Below, in pieces: positions 52,796 through 62,139 of a DNA stretch of 64,000 nt; position 1 is the first letter of the stretch, and each line of letters opens with the position of its first letter. A program made the position numbers and the translations under genes. The notes beneath the pieces were generated by a model. That model made no database searches, was not told the origin of the DNA, and saw only the letters and a program-made list of their open reading frames with translations. The stretch is taken from positions 3,938,001 through 4,002,000 of the forward strand of contig NZ_CP040297.1 in the NCBI RefSeq assembly GCF_013393945.1, given 5' to 3'. The stretch comes from Nostoc sp. TCL26-01. Its GTDB lineage: Bacteria > Cyanobacteriota > Cyanobacteriia > Cyanobacteriales > Nostocaceae.

Positions 52796-55700
52796 ATGAT
52801 ACAGCAAAAAGCTCGACGCAATCGGGGTGTAATCTTGACCCTCAACGGCTGGAAGAAATTTCGAGATGCCAAAGCTCAAGCCGAATCTGATGAGAATGGT
52901 GGAGATAGCTTTTCTTTAGAAGAACTAAGCGATCGCACCCGTTTAGCTCTACACACTATATCTAGAATATTGGCACGCTTGGAACCTGTAGATAAAAGTT
53001 CCTTGCAGTACGCCTTCGATGCCTTTGGGTTGGAGTTGTGTAAAAGCGATTATACCCGGACAACCTCGACCTTAGAGGTACTAGAAACTCGACAAGCAAA
53101 CCCCCAGTATGATTGGGCAGAAGCACCGGATGTATCTGTGTTTTTTGGTCGCAGTCCAGAATTATTGCAGCTACAACAGTGGATATTAGAGGAACAGTGT
53201 CGGTTAGTTGGACTCATAGGAATTGGTGGTATTGGCAAAAGCACTTTAGCGGTGAAGTTAGGACTACAAATTCACAGCGAATTTGAGGTAGTGGTGTGGC
53301 GCAGCCTGCAAAATGCACCGCCAGTAGAGGAGCAAATCACCAACATCCTGCAATCTTTCCTGTCGGCGTTGCAAAAGGAGATAGCGATCGCCGAAAGTTT
53401 TGATAGCAAACTAGCAAAGCTGATGGAATGTTTGCAATCAAACCGATGTCTGCTGATTTTAGATAATGTTGAGACAATTCTCGCTGGTGGTCAAGCAGGG
53501 CAATGTCGTGCTGGGTACGAGGGATATGGTCAATTACTCAAGCGCGTTGGCGAAGTACCACATAAAAGTTGTGTTCTCTTCACTTCCAGAGAAAAACCCA
53601 GAGAAATGGTAGCGTTAGAAGGAGAGAGAACAGGAGTAAAATCTCTAGCATTAAAGGGGTTAAATCCTACCGAAGGACAAGAGCTATTTCAACAAAAAGG
53701 ACAATTCACGGGTACAGAACAACAATGGCAAGAACTCATTGAGCATTACGGGGGAAATCCTTTAGCGCTCAAGATAGTAGCAGCAGGAACTCAAGAGCTT
53801 TTCGACGGTAGAATTGCGCCGGTTTTAGAGTATGTGGAACGCGGGATACTAATTTTTGAGGACATTGGTGACTTGTTAGAACGGCAGTTCTACCAATTGT
53901 CACCAGTAGAAACAGAAGTAATGTATTGGCTGACAATTAATCGAGAGCCAGTATTTCTTAGCGAGTTAGTTACTGATATAGTGACATCTTCTTCCCAGCG
54001 TCTCGTACCTTCAGCAATTAAATCTTTATTGCAAAGGTCATTAATTGAAAAAAGCGGCGAACATTTCTTCCTGCAACCAGTCGTGATGGAATATACTACC
54101 CAGCGATTGGTTAAACAAGTTTGTCAACAATTAGTAGGGGAAAAGTCTATCCGTTTAGGCTTATTCCAAACTCATGCTTTAATCAAAGCAACAAGCAAAG
54201 ACTACATCAGGGAGACACAAAAGCAATTAATTGTCCAACCCCTGCTTGAGCAATTGTTAATAGAGTTAGGCAGTCAACAAAAATTGGTAATTTTGTTGCA
54301 GGATATATTAGAGCAGCAAAGACATCAAGCTGCAATCTTAACTGGCTATGCTGGGGGCAATGTCCTCAATTTGTTAAAGCATTTGCAAGTAAATTTACAG
54401 GGGTATGACTTCTCAAATTTGAGCATGAGGCAAGCGTACTTACAAGGTGTAAATTTAGCTGGAGTTAATTTTCAAAATACTACTTTTGATCAGTCTGTAT
54501 TTGCTAAAAGCTTAAAGAGTATTTTTTCACTTGCCTTGAGTCCAGATGGAAAACTGTTGGCTACGGGTGATATGGATGGACAAATTCATTTGTGGCAAGT
54601 GGCAGATGGAAAAAACTTGTTGATGTTTAAGGGACATAAGAATTGGGTTTGGACGGTTGCTTTTAGTCCAGATGGGCAAATCCTGGCAAGTGGTGGTCAT
54701 GATGGACTTGTCAAATTGTGGAATACACAAACGGGAGATTGCTTAAAAATTTTAGATCAACACACAGGTATTGTTTACTCTGTCACTTTTAGTCCGGATG
54801 GCCAAACTCTCGCAAGTGGTAGTGTAGACACTTCTATTCGGTTGTGGGATGTCCGTCTAGGTAAGTGTCTCAAAGTATTGCATGGTCATAATAGTGGGGT
54901 ATGGTCAGTTAGCTTTAGTCCTGATGGTTCTATCCTGGCAAGTGGTAGTGATGATTGCGATATTCGCTTGTGGGATGTCAGTGAAGGTATTTGTATAAAA
55001 AAATTGCTAGGTCATGATAGTAGCGTATTATCGGTTTGCTTCAGTCCAGATAGTAAAACTCTAGCCAGTAGCAGTAGTGACAACTCTATTCGATTATGGG
55101 ATGTGAGTAAAGGTACTTATATCAAAACATTTCAAGGCCATAAAAATGAAGTACGGTCAGTTTGCTTTAGTTCAGATGGCCAAACCATAGCCACAGGTAG
55201 TTTTGACTCCACTGTGAGGTTGTGGGATGTCCAGCAAGGTACGTGCATTAAAATTTTTCACGGACATACCAGTGACGTGTTCTCAGTCACTTTTAGTTCA
55301 GATGGTCAAACCATAGTTAGTGTTGCTCAAGATTCCAGCGTGCGTTTTTGGAATGTAAGTAAAGGTTTGTGCGTGAGAACTTTACAGGGTCATCATAGCG
55401 GGGTACATCCGGTCAGCTTTAACTCTAATGATTGTATGTTGGCAACAGGTAGTTTAGATGGTTTAGTTCAGCTATGGGATGTTGCGTCTGGATACTGTAC
55501 TAGAGTTTTGCAAAGTCACACAGATTGGGTATGGTCAGTTTGCTTTAGTCCTGACGGTTCTATATTAGCGAGTGGCAGTCATGACAAAAGCATTAAGTTG
55601 TGGGATGTTATTTCCGGTCATTGTATTACAACTTTATACGGTCATAGCGGTGGAGTAACATCAGTTAGCTTTAGTCCTGATGGTCAAACCTTGGCTAGTG

Positions 55701-56377
55701 CTAGTAGAGACAAGAGCGTGAAATTGTGGGATATTCACAAGCATAAATGTGTAAAAACATTAGAAGATCATACAGGTGACATCTGGTCAGTTAGCTTTAG
55801 TCCTGATGGCAACATTTTAGCTACAGGTAGTGGGGATTGCTTGGTTAAGTTGTGGGATGTGGGTGAAGGGAAATTTATCAAAACTTTGCCAGGTCACACT
55901 GATCAAGTCTGGTCATTGAGTTTTAGCCCTAATGGTAAAATGCTGGCTAGTGTTAGTGTTGATGGCTCAATTCGATTGTGGGATACCAGTAACTTTACTT
56001 GCGTAAAAGTGTTGCAAGGACATACTTCTACTGTATGGTCAGTCAGTTTTAGCCCTGATGGTTCCATCTTGGCATCCGCCAGTTCTGACCAAACAATTCG
56101 CCTATGGGATATCAATAACTTTACCTGTTTAAAACAGTTGCATACTCATAGTAGTGGAGTATGTTCTGTTTGCTTTAATTCTGTTGGTAATATTTTGGTT
56201 CATACTAGTCCAGATACGGGAATTAAGCTTTGGGATATGGAAACTATTGAGTGCATTAAAACCCTGAAGGTAGATCGCCTTTATGAAGGGATGAACATTA
56301 GGGGAGTGGCTGGGTTAACAGCAGCGCAGCGATCGGCACTTTTGGCGTTGGGAGCGGTGGAAGGTGTGGGAAAATAA
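52796..56377 (+). CDS. NB-ARC STAND ATPase with HTH and 14 WD40 repeats
   Basis: 1193 residues. N-terminal HTH-like region (residues 1-90), NB-ARC with Walker A GIGGIGKST (about 141-149), a Walker B-type RCLLILDNVE and a winged-helix/ARC region to about 450, then a short pentapeptide-like stretch (LQGYDFSNLSMRQAYLQG), fourteen WD40 repeats (about residues 575-1160) and a typical end GVAGLTAAQRSALLALGAVE. Such proteins are oligomerising sensors. The lack of a C- or N-terminal effector other than the HTH suggests gene control. Full length and intact. Confidence 0.93.
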   Translation: MIQQKARRNRGVILTLNGWKKFRDAKAQAESDENGGDSFSLEELSDRTRLALHTISRILARLEPVDKSSLQYAFDAFGLELCKSDYTRTTSTLEVLETRQANPQYDWAEAPDVSVFFGRSPELLQLQQWILEEQCRLVGLIGIGGIGKSTLAVKLGLQIHSEFEVVVWRSLQNAPPVEEQITNILQSFLSALQKEIAIAESFDSKLAKLMECLQSNRCLLILDNVETILAGGQAGQCRAGYEGYGQLLKRVGEVPHKSCVLFTSREKPREMVALEGERTGVKSLALKGLNPTEGQELFQQKGQFTGTEQQWQELIEHYGGNPLALKIVAAGTQELFDGRIAPVLEYVERGILIFEDIGDLLERQFYQLSPVETEVMYWLTINREPVFLSELVTDIVTSSSQRLVPSAIKSLLQRSLIEKSGEHFFLQPVVMEYTTQRLVKQVCQQLVGEKSIRLGLFQTHALIKATSKDYIRETQKQLIVQPLLEQLLIELGSQQKLVILLQDILEQQRHQAAILTGYAGGNVLNLLKHLQVNLQGYDFSNLSMRQAYLQGVNLAGVNFQNTTFDQSVFAKSLKSIFSLALSPDGKLLATGDMDGQIHLWQVADGKNLLMFKGHKNWVWTVAFSPDGQILASGGHDGLVKLWNTQTGDCLKILDQHTGIVYSVTFSPDGQTLASGSVDTSIRLWDVRLGKCLKVLHGHNSGVWSVSFSPDGSILASGSDDCDIRLWDVSEGICIKKLLGHDSSVLSVCFSPDSKTLASSSSDNSIRLWDVSKGTYIKTFQGHKNEVRSVCFSSDGQTIATGSFDSTVRLWDVQQGTCIKIFHGHTSDVFSVTFSSDGQTIVSVAQDSSVRFWNVSKGLCVRTLQGHHSGVHPVSFNSNDCMLATGSLDGLVQLWDVASGYCTRVLQSHTDWVWSVCFSPDGSILASGSHDKSIKLWDVISGHCITTLYGHSGGVTSVSFSPDGQTLASASRDKSVKLWDIHKHKCVKTLEDHTGDIWSVSFSPDGNILATGSGDCLVKLWDVGEGKFIKTLPGHTDQVWSLSFSPNGKMLASVSVDGSIRLWDTSNFTCVKVLQGHTSTVWSVSFSPDGSILASASSDQTIRLWDINNFTCLKQLHTHSSGVCSVCFNSVGNILVHTSPDTGIKLWDMETIECIKTLKVDRLYEGMNIRGVAGLTAAQRSALLALGAVEGVGK

Positions 56378-56402
56378 TAGTAGTACCTGTCCCTACAAGC
56401 AA

Positions 56403-56642
56403 TCAGAGATTTTTGACTTGACTATGCTGTTCAAGTCGCTCGGCAATCCATACTTTTATAATTGATTGTCGGGTTACACCAATTCGCTCTGCTTCCTTAT
56501 CAAGCGCTTCAATTACCCATAAGGGAAAATCAACATTTACTCGTCGCTGCTCGTAGCCAGGACGACGAATTGTAGAAAGGTCTAAGTAAGAGGTAATATC
56601 CTCTCCAGAGTCAAATTTTTCATCAAATTCTTCAGCCTTCAT
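56403..56642 (-). CDS. brnA: BrnA/CopG-type antitoxin
   Basis: 79 residues. EFDEKFDSGEDITSYLDLS and the RHH (RRVNVDFPLWVIEALDKEA) are typical of BrnA. Overlaps the truncated brnT by 11 nt. Intact. Confidence 0.85.
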   Translation of the reverse strand: MKAEEFDEKFDSGEDITSYLDLSTIRRPGYEQRRVNVDFPLWVIEALDKEAERIGVTRQSIIKVWIAERLEQHSQVKNL

Positions 56643-56844
56643 ATATTTTTACCTCTTCATCTCTTGCTCGCCTGACTGATATGATTCGCACCCGCTCTTC
56701 TCTGTATGTGATGACGGCAGACCAATGCTTCCCATTTATTAGTCCAATTACGAGAAACCTTGGTTCATCAATGGCTTTGGGATCTGTGGATAGTGTAAGG
56801 TAGGTTTTGTTGTGGGAGATGTCTATCGACAAGCCGCTTCGCGT
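56632..56844 (-). pseudogene. brnT: 5'-truncated brnT toxin
   Basis: The C-terminal two-thirds of BrnT is present (PRFLVIGLINGKHWSAVITY, then VRIISVRRARDEEVKIYE). The N-terminal Trp-Asp-x-x-Lys segment and the first strands are missing. The 5' border runs into CGACAAGCCGCTTCGCGTCT, a dispersed repeat, and the only start is TTG at 56832. Likely inactive. Confidence 0.75.
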
Positions 56845-56916
56845 CTACGCTTTTTTGAAATAGGTGGTAAGGGGGCGATCGCCGAAAAAATATTGAACCT
56901 GATTAGAGAAATTCTT

Positions 56917-57522
56917 TTAGAGTTTTTGTGAGTATTTGAATTCACCTCGCTCGTTCTTGGACTTGAACTCCTCTTTCGCCCCTTTTATTACATCCTTCAC
57001 ATCACTATCGTTGGTAACGGTTTTAGCAATATTCTTTAATTCCTGTTCACTAAGCGTTGTTGGATCAATTCCCTTACTGAAAAGTTGAGTCATAATCTTT
57101 AGATAGACATAACCCGATGCTAATGTCAGCGCATAGGAAGTTCCTCCCATGATCGCAGAGGCTGCGATATTGCCTAATCCAGGGAAAATTGAAAATGCTG
57201 TTGATAAAGCAATCACACCAACAATGCCTGAAGCAATGTTAGTCGCCACTCCAGATGCAAGGGACTTCAGAATGTTTTTAGAAATTGGTAAATCTATTTC
57301 TGCACCTATCCTCCCATACATAGTCCATATAAAACCTGCACAAATAGCGGTGGCTGCGACTCCTCCAGCACCAGGAACCCAAGCAGAAGCTATGGCTGCG
57401 GCAGCAGCACCCTTGGAATGAAACTTGACAATGTCCGCAATATTTTGAGGTAGATTATCATCTACAGTTTTATCCATAGCCTCTACTAGTTTTGTTGCTT
57501 GTCCAAGCAGTAAATTCTCCAT
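56917..57522 (-). CDS. DUF697-like hydrophobic protein
   Basis: 201 residues. Gly/Ala-rich hydrophobic helices (SKGAAAAAIASAWVPGAGGV, IVGVIALSTAFSIFPGLGNI) followed by a charged tail. The repeating PGAGG/PGLGN pattern fits DUF697. A good Shine-Dalgarno (AAGGAG) precedes the ATG. Its role is unknown; a membrane-active function is possible. Confidence 0.65.
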   Translation of the reverse strand: MENLLLGQATKLVEAMDKTVDDNLPQNIADIVKFHSKGAAAAAIASAWVPGAGGVAATAICAGFIWTMYGRIGAEIDLPISKNILKSLASGVATNIASGIVGVIALSTAFSIFPGLGNIAASAIMGGTSYALTLASGYVYLKIMTQLFSKGIDPTTLSEQELKNIAKTVTNDSDVKDVIKGAKEEFKSKNERGEFKYSQKL

Positions 57523-57695
57523 ATTCTTTGCTCCTTTAGTATTTGAAGTGGCACCATCATCACAAGTGTTTATAAGCTCTGCTTCTTGTCGCTAGACATC
57601 ACTCATTGGATATAGTTGCTCAAAGAACGATTGCTTCTTTGAGATAGTTGGTAACAGAGCAATCGCTTGTTTTAAAGCTATCACTACAAGCGCGA

Positions 57696-57938
57696 TTACT
57701 TTTTTTTAAAAGAATCTTTAATAGCAAGAAAACCAAGCGGAGCTAAAAACACCATACTGAATGCAAAAACTTTTGCTATGCCGTCGCTAGCGCCATGGTT
57801 TTTAGCAAAATTGTAGGGACGGTCAAACTTTGAATTTGCACTTGCCCTTAAAGAGTGGTTTCCTAGAGGAATGGCAAGGCTGGTAATAAACGCAAATGTT
57901 CCTACAATAATGAAAGTTTTGGGTTTCATAAAACGCAT
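57696..57938 (-). CDS. small two-helix membrane protein
   Basis: 80 residues, start MRFMKPK with AGGAGA 6 bp upstream. Hydrophobic segments at residues 8-28 (signal or membrane) and 55-75. About 170 bp upstream of the DUF697-like gene on the same strand. No family recognised. Confidence 0.6.
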   Translation of the reverse strand: MRFMKPKTFIIVGTFAFITSLAIPLGNHSLRASANSKFDRPYNFAKNHGASDGIAKVFAFSMVFLAPLGFLAIKDSFKKK

Positions 57939-58382
57939 AATTTATCTCCTAATTAGTGTTTACTGGGTTACTTACTGCAACTGGTAGTTGTTACATGTTC
58001 CAGTTTGCCGACTTTCACCTACTGATACCAGGCAACTTTAGCAAGTTATTTTCAACTTATTTTCAACTTAAGCGTTTCTGTAACCAACGAGAGCGATCGC
58101 TGATTTGAGACAGTTGCTCAGGGTGCGATCGCGTACATGATCATCAATAAAGGCGATCTGCCAAGTCTAAACGTAGACCTTCTCTAGACTGGGCATAGTG
58201 AAAGTTTAATCAGTAAAGGCGATCGCCTACGGTGTATGCTGAGAGCGATCGCCTAAAGTATTGCTGAGTGATATCTTCGGAGCTTACCGTAGATATCGTA
58301 TTGCTAATCAAGTTAATTGAACAAGGAACGGTTAAGCTACGCTAAAGGATATGTCATCCTATAATCAAAGCACTGCAAAACT
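57939..58382. other. repeat-rich region with a brnA tail remnant
   Basis: 444 bp without a gene. At 58160-58198 there is a copy of the last 12 codons of the brnA gene at 60566 (AKSKRRPSLDWA plus stop). HIP1 sites and a CGGAGCTTACCGTAG repeat (58277) follow. Confidence 0.6.
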
Positions 58383-58985
58383 ATGGCTTACAGTGACTTT
58401 ACTCTAGAAAAAGCTGCGGCTGTTCTGGGAATTACTACCCAAGAAGCTGATCTGTTTCCTCAACTTGTACCCCTTTCTATACCTGCTTGGTTAAATGAAG
58501 CTCTCAAAAAACAAACTCAATTATTTTTGATTAGTGAAAAAGCTCGAAGTGAGTTTATTATTGCACCGATTCTATTAGCTTGCCGCGATATTAGTCAAGA
58601 TAGGTTAGCTATTTTCTCTGGACAAAGACTTGATGTTGATCCCACACAAGGTTTAATTGGAGAATGTGATTTTATTCTCGCATTAGCTCCAGCATTACCA
58701 CCATTGCGATCGCCAATTATCACAGTTGTAGAAGCCAAGAAAAATGATGTTGAAGCGGGATTAGGACAATGTATAGCACAAATGGTGGCAGCAGATTTAT
58801 TTAATCGTTCAGCTAACCAGCTAGAAAAGCCTGTGTATGGATGCGTAACCACAGGAGAAATATGGCAATTCTTGCAACTTTCTCAAAAAATAGCTTTCGT
58901 TGATCAACAAAGATATTACTTGGATAATGTAGGGGCAATTTTAGCAATTGTGCAGACAATTTTTCAGCAATTCATTGGTGATTAG
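58383..58985 (+). CDS. PD-(D/E)XK nuclease-like protein, paralogue 2
   Basis: 200 residues, start MAYSDFTLEKAAAVLG. Core residues are as in paralogue 1: SEKARSEFIIAPILL (Glu), GECDFILAL (Asp) and ITVVEAKKNDVEAGLGQC (Glu-x-Lys). Sequence differs over most of the length, so the two copies are old paralogues, not a recent duplication. Confidence 0.75.
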   Translation: MAYSDFTLEKAAAVLGITTQEADLFPQLVPLSIPAWLNEALKKQTQLFLISEKARSEFIIAPILLACRDISQDRLAIFSGQRLDVDPTQGLIGECDFILALAPALPPLRSPIITVVEAKKNDVEAGLGQCIAQMVAADLFNRSANQLEKPVYGCVTTGEIWQFLQLSQKIAFVDQQRYYLDNVGAILAIVQTIFQQFIGD

Positions 58986-59124
58986 GTTTTTGAGTAGGAA
59001 GTGCAAATCAAGGTAATTATATAGCACTTACAATATTATCAAGTCAGAGTAATTGCAGTTAAACTTAATACCAAAAAATTTACATCAGTGCTGTGTTAAC
59101 GCATTCAGAATATGATCAAGAAAA

Positions 59125-59376
59125 ATGGCAGGAATAATGCAAAGTTTTAACATCGATCAAACTGTTATCGCTTGATCATCCATTGCCGATAATGTTTTTG
59201 TTCCTCATACTGAAGAGGAATATGAGCGATTGGTACAGATGCTAGATTGTTTGATTGATCAAGTTGGTGAAGATGAAACTCATCCACTTGCTTCATTAAT
59301 GGAAGTCATTAGTGTTTTAATCGAAAACTATGAAGATGAACACGTTGCTGAGTTAGATAAAATTGCTGGAATTTAA
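59125..59376 (+). pseudogene. HigA-like antitoxin N-terminal fragment with in-frame stop
   Basis: The frame reads MAGIMQSFNIDQTVIA, a TGA at 59173, then HTEEEYERLVQMLDCLIDQV, HPLASLMEVISVLIENYEDE and a stop. This is the N-terminal part of HigA-type antitoxins, without the XRE HTH. No HigB toxin is next to it. A start after the TGA is not evident. Confidence 0.65.
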
Positions 59377-59409
59377 GCAATATAAATATGAAACCTAGCA
59401 TTTTTTTAG

Positions 59410-59620
59410 GGCGTTAGCGGAGCTTACCGTAGGTATCGCCTATGGCTGCTTGGCGCGTTGGCGTAGCGTCTCGCAGAGAAAGCATCGCTTATCAAGACTG
59501 CGATCGCTTAATATGTGTGCTGAGTGCGATCTTCTCAGCTTACCGCAGGCGATACCTGCGGTGTGTCTGTGCTATCACTCTTTGGATAACCAAGAAACCT
59601 AGACAGACATCTCAGAGAGA
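59410..59620. repeat. cluster of dispersed hairpin repeats
   Basis: GCGTTAGCGGAGCTTACCG (from 59412), GCGTTGGCGTAGCGTCTCGC (from 59456) and a CCGCAGGCGATACCTGCGG palindrome (59545-59563) follow one another with HIP1 sites. No gene is present. The last part, 59536-59644, recurs at 60859. Confidence 0.7.
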
Positions 59621-60004
59621 TTACATAATTCCTAATAGTTCAATCACTTCAGATAAATGATTCTTAACTTTGTACAAGTTGAGTAATCTCTCTTGGTCAT
59701 ATCTTTTGGGGTATTCCATGCGTCTACCCTCAAAAGTCACCCTCAACAATGCTGACTGTTCCGGTGTGAGTGTTCCCATTTGATCTAGAATCTCAGCTAT
59801 TATCTGTAATTGATCAAAGGTTGGACGAATTAACCCTCTTCTTTCCTCTAACTGTTGGAGAGCTAAAACTGGAAACGCCATCAGGGTAGTGAGGTAACTT
59901 GTCTTTTGTCCACCTGTTCCTGTAGGTCGTAATCCGTACCGTTTAACCAACAGGCTTAATTCTGGAATCGTTAACAATTCCAGCTCTTGACGTGAAAACA
60001 CCAT
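59621..60004 (-). CDS. uncharacterised protein, possibly SAP-like
   Basis: 127 residues. The N-terminal 40 residues (LTIPELSLLVKRYGLRPTGT, GGQKTSYLTTL) resemble a SAP-type DNA-binding helix pair; the rest is helical. A 3' piece of the gene recurs at 60945-60970. Single gene. Confidence 0.6.
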   Translation of the reverse strand: MVFSRQELELLTIPELSLLVKRYGLRPTGTGGQKTSYLTTLMAFPVLALQQLEERRGLIRPTFDQLQIIAEILDQMGTLTPEQSALLRVTFEGRRMEYPKRYDQERLLNLYKVKNHLSEVIELLGIM

Positions 60005-60131
60005 AAAATAGTATTGCCCTTTTTAAAAGTGGTATCGGCAGGTAACAACTTTTCCAGGGTGATTACCTACCGATTTAAAACTCTACCTGTTTGCGCGCAG
60101 ACAGTTCAAGCCTTATTTATATTTCTCAACA

Positions 60132-60320
60132 ATGCCTAATCGAAAGGGGAATCCAGAAAATTTAGAACCGATACAACCAAAGGGTGAAGAACCCATGACA
60201 GCTAATCTCAGCTTTCGCGTCACCGAATCAATGAAGCAAGCGGTACAAGCACAAGATGACCCTGCACAGTTTTGTAGAGATGCGATACAGAAAGCTTTAG
60301 ACGAAACTAGCAACCAATAA
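60132..60320 (+). CDS. small conserved protein, RHH-like
   Basis: 62 residues: NLEPIQPKGEEPMTANLSFR, then VTESMKQAVQAQDDPAQFCR. The C-terminal half looks like a ribbon-helix-helix protein or antitoxin. It ends directly at the broken brnT, whose missing N-terminus it may have replaced. Confidence 0.6.
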   Translation: MPNRKGNPENLEPIQPKGEEPMTANLSFRVTESMKQAVQAQDDPAQFCRDAIQKALDETSNQ

Positions 60321-60569
60321 CACGAACGTAAGCATGGTGTATCGTTTGAGGAGGCGCAAACTGTCTTTTATGACGACAATGCCCGTTTAATTTATGATCC
60401 AGAGCATTCAATTGAGGAAGATCGTTTTTTGATGCTTGGTATGAGTGATGAGTTTCGATTATTAATAGTATCTCACTTGTACAAGGAGAGCGATCGCTTA
60501 ATTCGGATCATCTCTGCTCGTCTAGCTACAAAGCACGAACGTCAGCAATATGAGGAGTTTTTGCCATGA
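60321..60569 (+). pseudogene. brnT: brnT toxin without a start codon
   Basis: The frame encodes HERKHGVSFEEAQTVFYDDN to the end of BrnT (IRIISARLATKHERQQYEEF). The usual first 12-15 residues are replaced by the 3' end of the 62-aa gene, whose TAA directly precedes it, and no in-frame start codon is seen. The stop overlaps the brnA ATG. Confidence 0.78.
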
Positions 60570-60775
60570 GAGAAGAATATGATTTTTCAGAGTCTGTTCC
60601 TAATCCATATCTAAAAAATCTAAAAAAGCAGATTACAATCCGCTTAGAAGAAGACGTAATTGAGTATTTCAAGACTCTGGCAGAAGAAACAGGTATTCCC
60701 TATCAAACTTTAATCAATCTCTACTTACAAGATTGTGCCAAGTCTAAGCGTAGACCTTCTTTAGACTGGGCTTAG
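60566..60775 (+). CDS. brnA: BrnA-type antitoxin
   Basis: 69 residues. KKQITIRLEEDVIEYFKTLA and GIPYQTLINLYLQDCAKSKR match the BrnA RHH. Overlaps the broken brnT by 4 nt (ATGA). Intact; a relic of its 3' end lies at 58160. Confidence 0.85.
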   Translation: MREEYDFSESVPNPYLKNLKKQITIRLEEDVIEYFKTLAEETGIPYQTLINLYLQDCAKSKRRPSLDWA

Positions 60776-60858
60776 TGAAAGTTTCATTAATTAAAAGCGA
60801 TCGCCTGCGATGGGTTGTGGGTGCGATCGCCTAAAGCAGTTGTTGGATGCTATCTTTG

Positions 60859-60991
60859 CAGCTTACCGCAGGCGATACCTGCGGTGTGTCTTTTGTGCTA
60901 TCACTTTTTAGATAACCAAGAAACATAGACAGACATTTCAGAGAGATTACATAATTTCTAATAGTTCAATAGAAGAAACTAGCAACCAATA
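60859..60991. repeat. collapsed copy of the 59536-60319 region
   Basis: 60859-60970 copies 59536-59644 (repeat palindrome plus the 3' end of the 127-aa gene) and 60975-60991 copies 60303-60319 (end of the 62-aa gene). About 660 bp between them are missing. Confidence 0.75.
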
Positions 60992-60995
60992 GCGA

Positions 60996-61060
60996 GTAGG
61001 GTGCGTCAGCATTAACTAATTTTCACGATGAAACAGTTTACCGAAGTTGACGCACCCTAC
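60996..61060. repeat. GTAGGGTGCGTCAGC inverted-repeat element
   Basis: Ends GTAGGGTGCGTCAGC and GTTGACGCACCCTAC. A second, recombined copy is at 63716-63777. This is a widespread small repeat in Nostocales. Confidence 0.8.
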
Positions 61061-61107
61061 AGAACTACTAACAAGCAATCACCAGGATTTCAGCAAAGTA
61101 CCAAAGT

Positions 61108-61464
61108 TTATTCAAAATTCAAAACTATATCTAGTGCAGCACGAATTTTCTCCCAATATTCATCTTCCAAAATTCCTATTAACCCCAATATTCGACTATG
61201 ATCAACACTACGAATTTGTGCAACATCAATATAGCGGTTTTGGTCTAAACCATTGTTTGTTGTAGCTTTGACATTCACTACATAAGGAGCTTTTTTCGTT
61301 CCCGGTCGAAATGGCATCACTATAGTTAAAGAACCATATTGATTCATCACATCATTCTGCACTATCAGGCAAGAACGTGTTTTTTGAACTTCTGCACCCA
61401 CAGTTGGATCGAGTGTTACCCAGCGAATTTCCCCTCGTCGATAAGTTAAAACACTGTTTGGCAT
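61108..61464 (-). CDS. mazF: MazF/PemK-type endoribonuclease toxin
   Basis: 118 residues. RRGEIRWVTLDPTVGAEVQK, TRSCLIVQND and RSVDHSRILGLIG are MazF signatures. It cleaves mRNA at short motifs. The start overlaps the antitoxin stop by one base. Appears intact. Confidence 0.92.
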   Translation of the reverse strand: MPNSVLTYRRGEIRWVTLDPTVGAEVQKTRSCLIVQNDVMNQYGSLTIVMPFRPGTKKAPYVVNVKATTNNGLDQNRYIDVAQIRSVDHSRILGLIGILEDEYWEKIRAALDIVLNFE

Positions 61465-61703
61465 TATTCAATACCATCTCCCACAATGGTATCCCAATCT
61501 GCTATTTCTGCTTGATATTCAGGATTTTCATTATCTTCTTTGAGTGCTGCAATCATTTCTGCTTCTAAAATCGCGCGACGATGTTCTGCTAAAACAGCAT
61601 TGACATAGCCACTGCGGTTGGGAGTATCTCCAGCTAACGCAGCCTGTCGGTCGATAAAAGCTAGAATCTCATCATCAAGGGTAATAGTAACTTTTTTAGC
61701 CAA
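61464..61703 (-). CDS. RHH antitoxin of the MazF pair
   Basis: 79 residues with an N-terminal RHH (KKVTITLDDEILAFIDRQAA, NRSGYVNAVLAEHRR) and an acidic C-terminus. Immediately upstream of mazF. Intact. Confidence 0.88.
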   Translation of the reverse strand: MAKKVTITLDDEILAFIDRQAALAGDTPNRSGYVNAVLAEHRRAILEAEMIAALKEDNENPEYQAEIADWDTIVGDGIE

Positions 61704-61845
61704 GAATATTCCTCCTTAGCCTTACTATGATGTCTTACTAATTTATCTTAATATTAAGACAGACTTGGAAAACTAGCCAGACTCTATATATACTTTGGTG
61801 AGAGTGTCAAAGATACCAACTGCCCAAAATCGATAAAATTAGAGT

Positions 61846-62139
61846 ATGAGGTTTGAATGGGATCAGCAAAAGAATTAGCGTAATATTGTCAAGCATGAAC
61901 TAGATTTTGCAGATGCTTATCGAATTTTTACTTTACCGCTTCGGATTTCGCTAGATGATCGTCAAGACTACGGCGAAGATAGATTTATCGGACTAGGAAT
62001 GCTTGATGGACGCGTTGTAGTTGTCGTATTCACAGAACCAGACGCAGAAACAATCCGCATTATTTCACTTCGGAAAGCTTTACCTTATGAACGAAAACGC
62101 TATGAACAATACCTCAAAGACGAACTGGGAGAAGCTTGA
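61846..62139 (+). pseudogene. brnT: brnT toxin with amber stop at codon 11
   Basis: The frame starts MRFEWDQQKN, hits TAG at 61876-61878, and continues RNIVKHELDFADAYRIF to the end (TIRIISLRKALPYERKRYEQ). The remainder looks like a complete BrnT (DFADAYRIF, EDRFIGLGML). One substitution would restore it. It overlaps the brnA start. Confidence 0.85.
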
